Assembly (NCBI RefSeq): GCF_026213295.1
Contig: NC_079419.1
Coordinates: forward strand, 27,567,206 to 27,631,205
Reading direction: 5' to 3'
DNA: 64,000 nucleotides
Source of the DNA: Gadus chalcogrammus
Taxonomy: Eukaryota; Chordata; Actinopteri; Gadiformes; Gadidae
The notes under the pieces were generated by a model that saw only the letters and a program-made list of their open reading frames with translations, was not told the DNA's origin and made no database searches. Of this stretch, positions 59,687-64,000 are shown in pieces. The number at the start of each line of letters is the position of its first letter. The first letter of the stretch is position 1. Both the position numbers and the translations under genes were made by a program.

Positions 59687-61290
59687 ATTATTATTGGGTG
59701 TCAAGCAACAAAGTTGCGAGACAACCTATTGTTATTGTATGAATTCTTATTATTATTATTTTACCTACGTGGAAGTCAATGGCAGCCCATAGAACCGCTT
59801 GATGAAAAGTTGTGAAATTTGGCACACTGGTTCAGGACAGCCCCATTAGCCCAGTAAGCCAATGTCAGGTCGCTAGCCCAACAGCTCTAGCGCCACCAAC
59901 AGGTCAAAGTTGCACATGCATTCATGTTTATAACTTTTGACCCATTCATCCAATATTCACAAACCAGGTATCTTTGGATTCCTTGGTCCAAGCCGAGTTC
60001 AACACACCCTCTGACGTCATTTTGCGCCATGATGGATTTTCCGCCATCTTGGTATATGTCAAAAACCTTCAAAATGCTACTTCTATCACAAATCATGTCC
60101 AATCATCTCGAAACTTGGCAAACATGATCTTCTGGCCATGTTTGATAGAAAACATCGAATATATTTGTCAAATTCAAAACCGTTTGCCCGCTACAGCCAA
60201 TGAAATTTGGCGGCGTAGCCGCCAAACCGGATGTAAGCCCATATCTCAGCAGCCCTTTGACATATCATAACCAACCTTGGTACATAGACCCATGACCCCA
60301 TAAAGGTTACACTGATTGAATTTGGTGACCTTTGACCTCTAGGGGGCGCTGTTATTAATGTCGATGTGTTTTGACTCCTCTCTCTTCACATGAGTACATT
60401 TCAAACGTATTATTAATGTCTGGTGATACTATTAGACCTCCCCGTATAGGGAGTATATTATTTCTTGCAGAAAAGTCCGCGACAGCCAATGATATTCGAC
60501 CGCGAAGCCGCCAAACCGGAAACACGCCAATATCTCTGCAGCCCTTTGACATATCATAACCAAACTTGATACATAGACCCATAACATCATCATGGGGACA
60601 CACAATGAATTGAGTGTATGGTGACCATGAATTGAGTGAATGGTGACCATTGACCTCTTGGGGGCGCTATAATTAATGAAGACGTGTTTTAACTCCTCTC
60701 TCTTCACATGAGTAAATTTCAAACCTATTTTCAATGTCTGATGATACTGTCAGACCTCCCCATATAGCTTACAAATTATTTTTCATTACAACCTCAGAAC
60801 TTGGCCACCTTGTTGAAAATTGTCAAAATCAGTTGTAAATTTCCAAAGGCCACAAATAATGTCCAATCTTCATAAAACTTTGCATATATGATCTTCAGAA
60901 CAAGTTGAACAAATGTGTTAAACAGCTTTCTCAAATTCAAAACCGTTTGGCCGTGACAGGCAATCAAACGTGACGGCGCTCAATTAATGGGTAGACACTG
61001 CACTCGTGTGGCGCTCATTAATGGGTAGACACTGCACTCGTGTGGCGACAAGCGGTACTCAATGTATAATGCAACAATGACTATATTTACCATTCCGCCC
61101 ACCTACTATATAAACTGCGATTCCCACTGGATTAGATGCTTCACGAACCACCTCCAGAACGGATGCTTCTTTACATTGTGTCTCTTTGAGGGATATTGTT
61201 CCGAATACCCCTATGTATTTGTGACATTTGTTCTGTCAGGCAGACTGCATTGCGCCCTTACCTCTAGGAAGGGTCCTTTTCCCATTTACT
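59687..61290 (+). mobile_element. Family B unit 9 (interrupted by satellite)
   Basis: Module at 59696 with an AAA loop. The usual GCTGCCATTGGAG start is replaced by TTTTACCTACGTGGAAG. It carries a perfect DR1 at 60326, a short local duplication (GAATTGAGTG, 60606-60640), the 37-bp duplication of unit 7 (about 60977-61045) and TATATAAA near 61107. It stops after CCCATTTACT, where sister units continue CATCCCACCGG. Confidence 0.86.
60326..60338 (-). promoter_or_regulatory. Perfect DR1 in family B unit 9
   Basis: TGACCTTTGACCT followed by CTAGGGGGCGCTG, as in unit 7. Confidence 0.5.
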
Positions 61291-64000
61291 GAAAAGTGAT
61301 TCTAGCGCTCTGAAAAGCATTTTGCAGGCATAAAAACAAGAAATGTTGATATCTCTGTCAATTTCAATTCAAACGTGTTACTAAGCTTACCAAAGGGTTA
61401 TTGGGCCATACTAAACCATTTGGAAGTGGCATAGGCCTACACTAGTTTTGAGCGAAATCAACAATGTAAGGTCCAAAACATGTTGTTGGTCGAAAAGTGA
61501 TTCTAGCGCTCTGAAAAGCATTTTGCAGGCATAAAAACAAGAAATGTTGATATCTCTGTCAATTTCAATTCAAACGTGTTACTAAGCTTACCAAAGGGTT
61601 ATTGGGCCATACTAAACCATTTGGAAGTGGAATACATTCGTTTTGAGCGAAATCAACAATGTACGGTCAAAAAACACGTTGTCGGTCGAAAAGTTATTCT
61701 AGCGCTCTGAAAAGCATTTTACAGGCATGAAAACAAGAAATGTTGATATCTCTGACAATTTCAATTCAACCGTGTTACTAAGCTCACTAAAAGGGTTATT
61801 GGGCCATACTAAACCATTTGGAAGTGGTATACATTCGTTTTGAGCGAAATCAACAATGTAAGGTCAAAAACACGTTGTTGGTCGAAAAGTGATTTTAGCG
61901 CTCTGAAAAGCATTTTGCGCTCATAAAAACAAGAAATGTTGATATCTCTGTCAATTTAAATTCAAACGTGTTACTAAGCTTACCAAAGGGTTATTGGGCC
62001 ATTCTAAACCATTTGGAAGTGGAATACATTCGTTTTGAGCGAAATCAACAATGTACGGTGAAAAACACATTGTTGGTTGAAAAGTGATTCTAGCGCTCTG
62101 AAAAGCATTTTGCAGGCATAAAAACAAGAAATGTTGATATCTCTGTCAATTTCAATTCAAAGGTGTTACTAAGCTTACCAAAGGGTTATTGGGCCATACT
62201 AAACCATTTGGAAGTGGTATACATTCGTTTTGAGCGAAATCAACAATGTAAGGTCAAAAACACGTGTTGGTCGAAAGTGATTCTAGCGCTCTGAAAAGGC
62301 ATTTTGAGGCCATAAAAAACAAGAAATGTTGATATCTCTGTCAATTCAATTCAAACGTGTTACTAAGCTTACCAAAGGGTTATTGGGCAATACTAAACCA
62401 TTGGAAGTGGTATAGGCCTACATTAGTTTTTGAGCGAAATCAACACTGTAAGGTCAAAAACACAGTTGTTGGTCTAGCGCTCCTGAAAAGCATTTTGCGG
62501 CATAAAAACAAGAAATGTTGATATGTGTCAATTTAAATTCAAACCGTGTTACTAAGCCTTACCAAAGGGTTATTGGCCATACTAAAACCATTTGGAAGTG
62601 GTATACATTAGTTTTGAGCGAAATCAACAATTACCGGTCCACAAAACACATTGTTGGTTGAAAAGTGATTCTAGCGCTCTGAAAAGCATTTTGCAGTCAT
62701 AAAATAAGAAATGTTGATATCTCTGTCAATTTCATTCAAAGGTGTACTAAGCTTACAAAGGGTTATTGGGCCATACTAAACCATTTGGAAGTGGTATACA
62801 TTCGTTTTGAGCGAAATCAACAATGTAAGGTCAAAACACGTTGTTGGTCGAAAAGTGATTCTAGCGCTCTGAAAAGCATTTTGCAGGCATTAAAAACAAG
62901 AAATGTTGATATCTCTGTCAATTTCAATTCAAACGTGTTACTAAGCTTACAAAGGGTTATTGGGCCATACTAAACCATTGGGAAGTGGAATACATTAGTT
63001 TTGAGCGAAATCAACAATGTAAGGTCACACACACGTTGTTGGCTCGAAAAGTGATTCTAGCGCTCTGAAAAGCATTTTGCAGGATATAAAACAAGAAATG
63101 TTGATATCCTCCTGATCAATTTCAATTTCAACCGTGTTACTACGCTACTAAAGGGTTATTGGGCCATACTAACCATTTGGACGTGGAATACATTCGTTTG
63201 AGCGAAATCACAATGTCAGGTCAAAAACGTTGTGGTCGAAAAGTGATTCTAGCGCTCTGAAAAGCATTTTGCAGGCATAAAACAAGAACTGTTGATATCT
63301 CTGGCAATTTCAATTCAAACGTGTTACTAAGCTTACCAAAGGTTATTGGGCCATACTAAACCATTTGGAAGTGGATACATTCGTTTTGAGCGACAATCAA
63401 CAATGTACGGTGCAAAACACATTGTTGGTTGAAAAGTGATTCTAGCGCTCTGAAAAGCATTTTGCAGGCATAAAAACAAGAAATGTTGATATCTCTGTCA
63501 ATTTCAATTCAAAACGTGTTACTAAGCTTACCAAAGGGTTATTGGGCCATACTAAACCATTGGAAGTGGATAGCTACATTAGTTTTGAGCGAAATCAACA
63601 ATGTAAGGTCAAAACACGTTGTTGGTCGAAAGTGATTCTAGCGCTCTGAAAGCATTTTGCAGGCATGAAACAAGAAATGTTGATATCTCTGTCAATTTCA
63701 ATTCAACGTGTTACTAAGCTTACCAAAGGGTTATTGGGCCATACTAAACCATTTGGAAGTGGAATACATTAGTTTTGAGCGAAATCAACAATGTAAGGTC
63801 AAAAACACGTTGTCGGTCGAAAAGTGATTCTAGCGCTCTGAAAAGCATTTAGCAGGCATTAAAACAAGAATGTTGATATCTCTGATCAATTTCAATTCAA
63901 ACCGTGTTACTAAGCTTCACAAAGGGTTATTGGGCCATACTAAACCATTTGGAGTGAGGAATACATTCGTTTTGAGCGAAATCAACAATGTAAGGTCAAA
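61291..64000. repeat. ~195-bp tandem satellite, 14 units, running off the window
   Basis: The mark TCTAGCGCTC (or a close variant) recurs at 61301, 61502, 61698, 61894, 62089, 62282, 62473, 62670, 62860, 63056, 63248, 63441, 63637 and 63829, with spacing 190-201 bp. Each unit has AAGCTT (HindIII) or a variant, GATATC and GGGCCATACTAAACCATT. It has no likeness to families A or B. The length is near a nucleosome repeat, as in many pericentromeric satellites, but no centromere-specific motif is visible. From about 62260 on, single-base insertions and losses in short runs become frequent. Confidence 0.95.

Larger units (their letters stand above)
48014..61290 (+). repeat. Family B array, second block (7 units)
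   Basis: Seven head-to-tail family B units, some enlarged by later insertions. The last is interrupted by the 195-bp satellite. Junctions are TATATTT joined to GGGTGTC or to a TTA run. Confidence 0.92.

Noticed and set aside
61640..61665. CENP-B-box-like TTCGTTTTGAGCGAA in the 195-bp satellite
   Set aside because: Lacks the A at the required position and the CGGG half of TTCGNNNNANNCGGG.
1..64000. Possible Rep/helicase or DDE transposase coding region for families A and B
   Set aside because: No frame shows helicase or HUH motifs or a DDE-type domain. All units appear non-autonomous.

Overview
The window is eukaryotic, gene-free and almost wholly repetitive. I see no intact protein-coding gene, rRNA, tRNA or CRISPR array. 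The longest open frames (up to about 170 codons) are frames through repeat units or across unit junctions. The repeat content (TTA-rich elements, a hAT relic with an 8-bp target duplication, a solo-LTR candidate, a ~195-bp HindIII-bearing satellite) suggests an animal genome, most likely a ray-finned fish. That assignment rests on the style of the repeats, not on a gene, and is tentative.

Layout. Positions 1-41628 are a head-to-tail array of 40 units of one element (family A, about 0.75-1.48 kb each). Positions 41629-44623 hold two units of a second element (family B, 1.2-1.75 kb). Family A returns for four units (44624-48013), then family B runs from 48014 to 61290 (seven units). All 53 units are on the + strand, and changes between families fall at unit ends inside short TTA runs. 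From 61291 to the window end, a ~195-bp satellite interrupts the last family B unit.

The two families share one end architecture. Each starts with a short imperfect hairpin (A: GGGGTCCAAGCC...; B: GGGTGTCAAGCAAC...) followed by CCTATTG..., then a TTA run. Each ends with an inverted copy of its first ~11 bp (A: CTTGGACCCCT; B: GCTTGACACCC), a 4-5 bp gap, a perfect small palindrome, and a 4-7 nt tail (A: CTAG). An asymmetric inverted repeat with a 3' palindrome is what is described for Helentron/Helitron2 rolling-circle elements and their non-autonomous derivatives (HINEs), so I read both as non-autonomous Helentron-like elements that became a macrosatellite. No Rep/helicase coding sequence is present, so this class call is an inference.

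Later insertions lie inside family B units: a 659-bp solo-LTR candidate with an ATGTC duplication (53804-54462), a short ATT-tailed insertion (53511-53557), and a 1648-bp hAT element with an 8-bp CTGTCGGA duplication and a reverse-strand transposase-like N-terminal remnant (55977-57624).

The most interesting feature is regulatory. Almost every unit of both families carries one or two CTCF-like cores (for example GGCCACTAGGTGGCGCTA), all in the same orientation, roughly a hundred by hand count. Family B adds DR1 nuclear-receptor-like sites abutting the CTCF-like core, a full CRE palindrome and a YY1-like site. Long family A units add a CCAAT/TATA/GC-box grouping. If bound, the array would be a one-directional insulator cluster comparable in principle to the DXZ4 macrosatellite. 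That function is untested.
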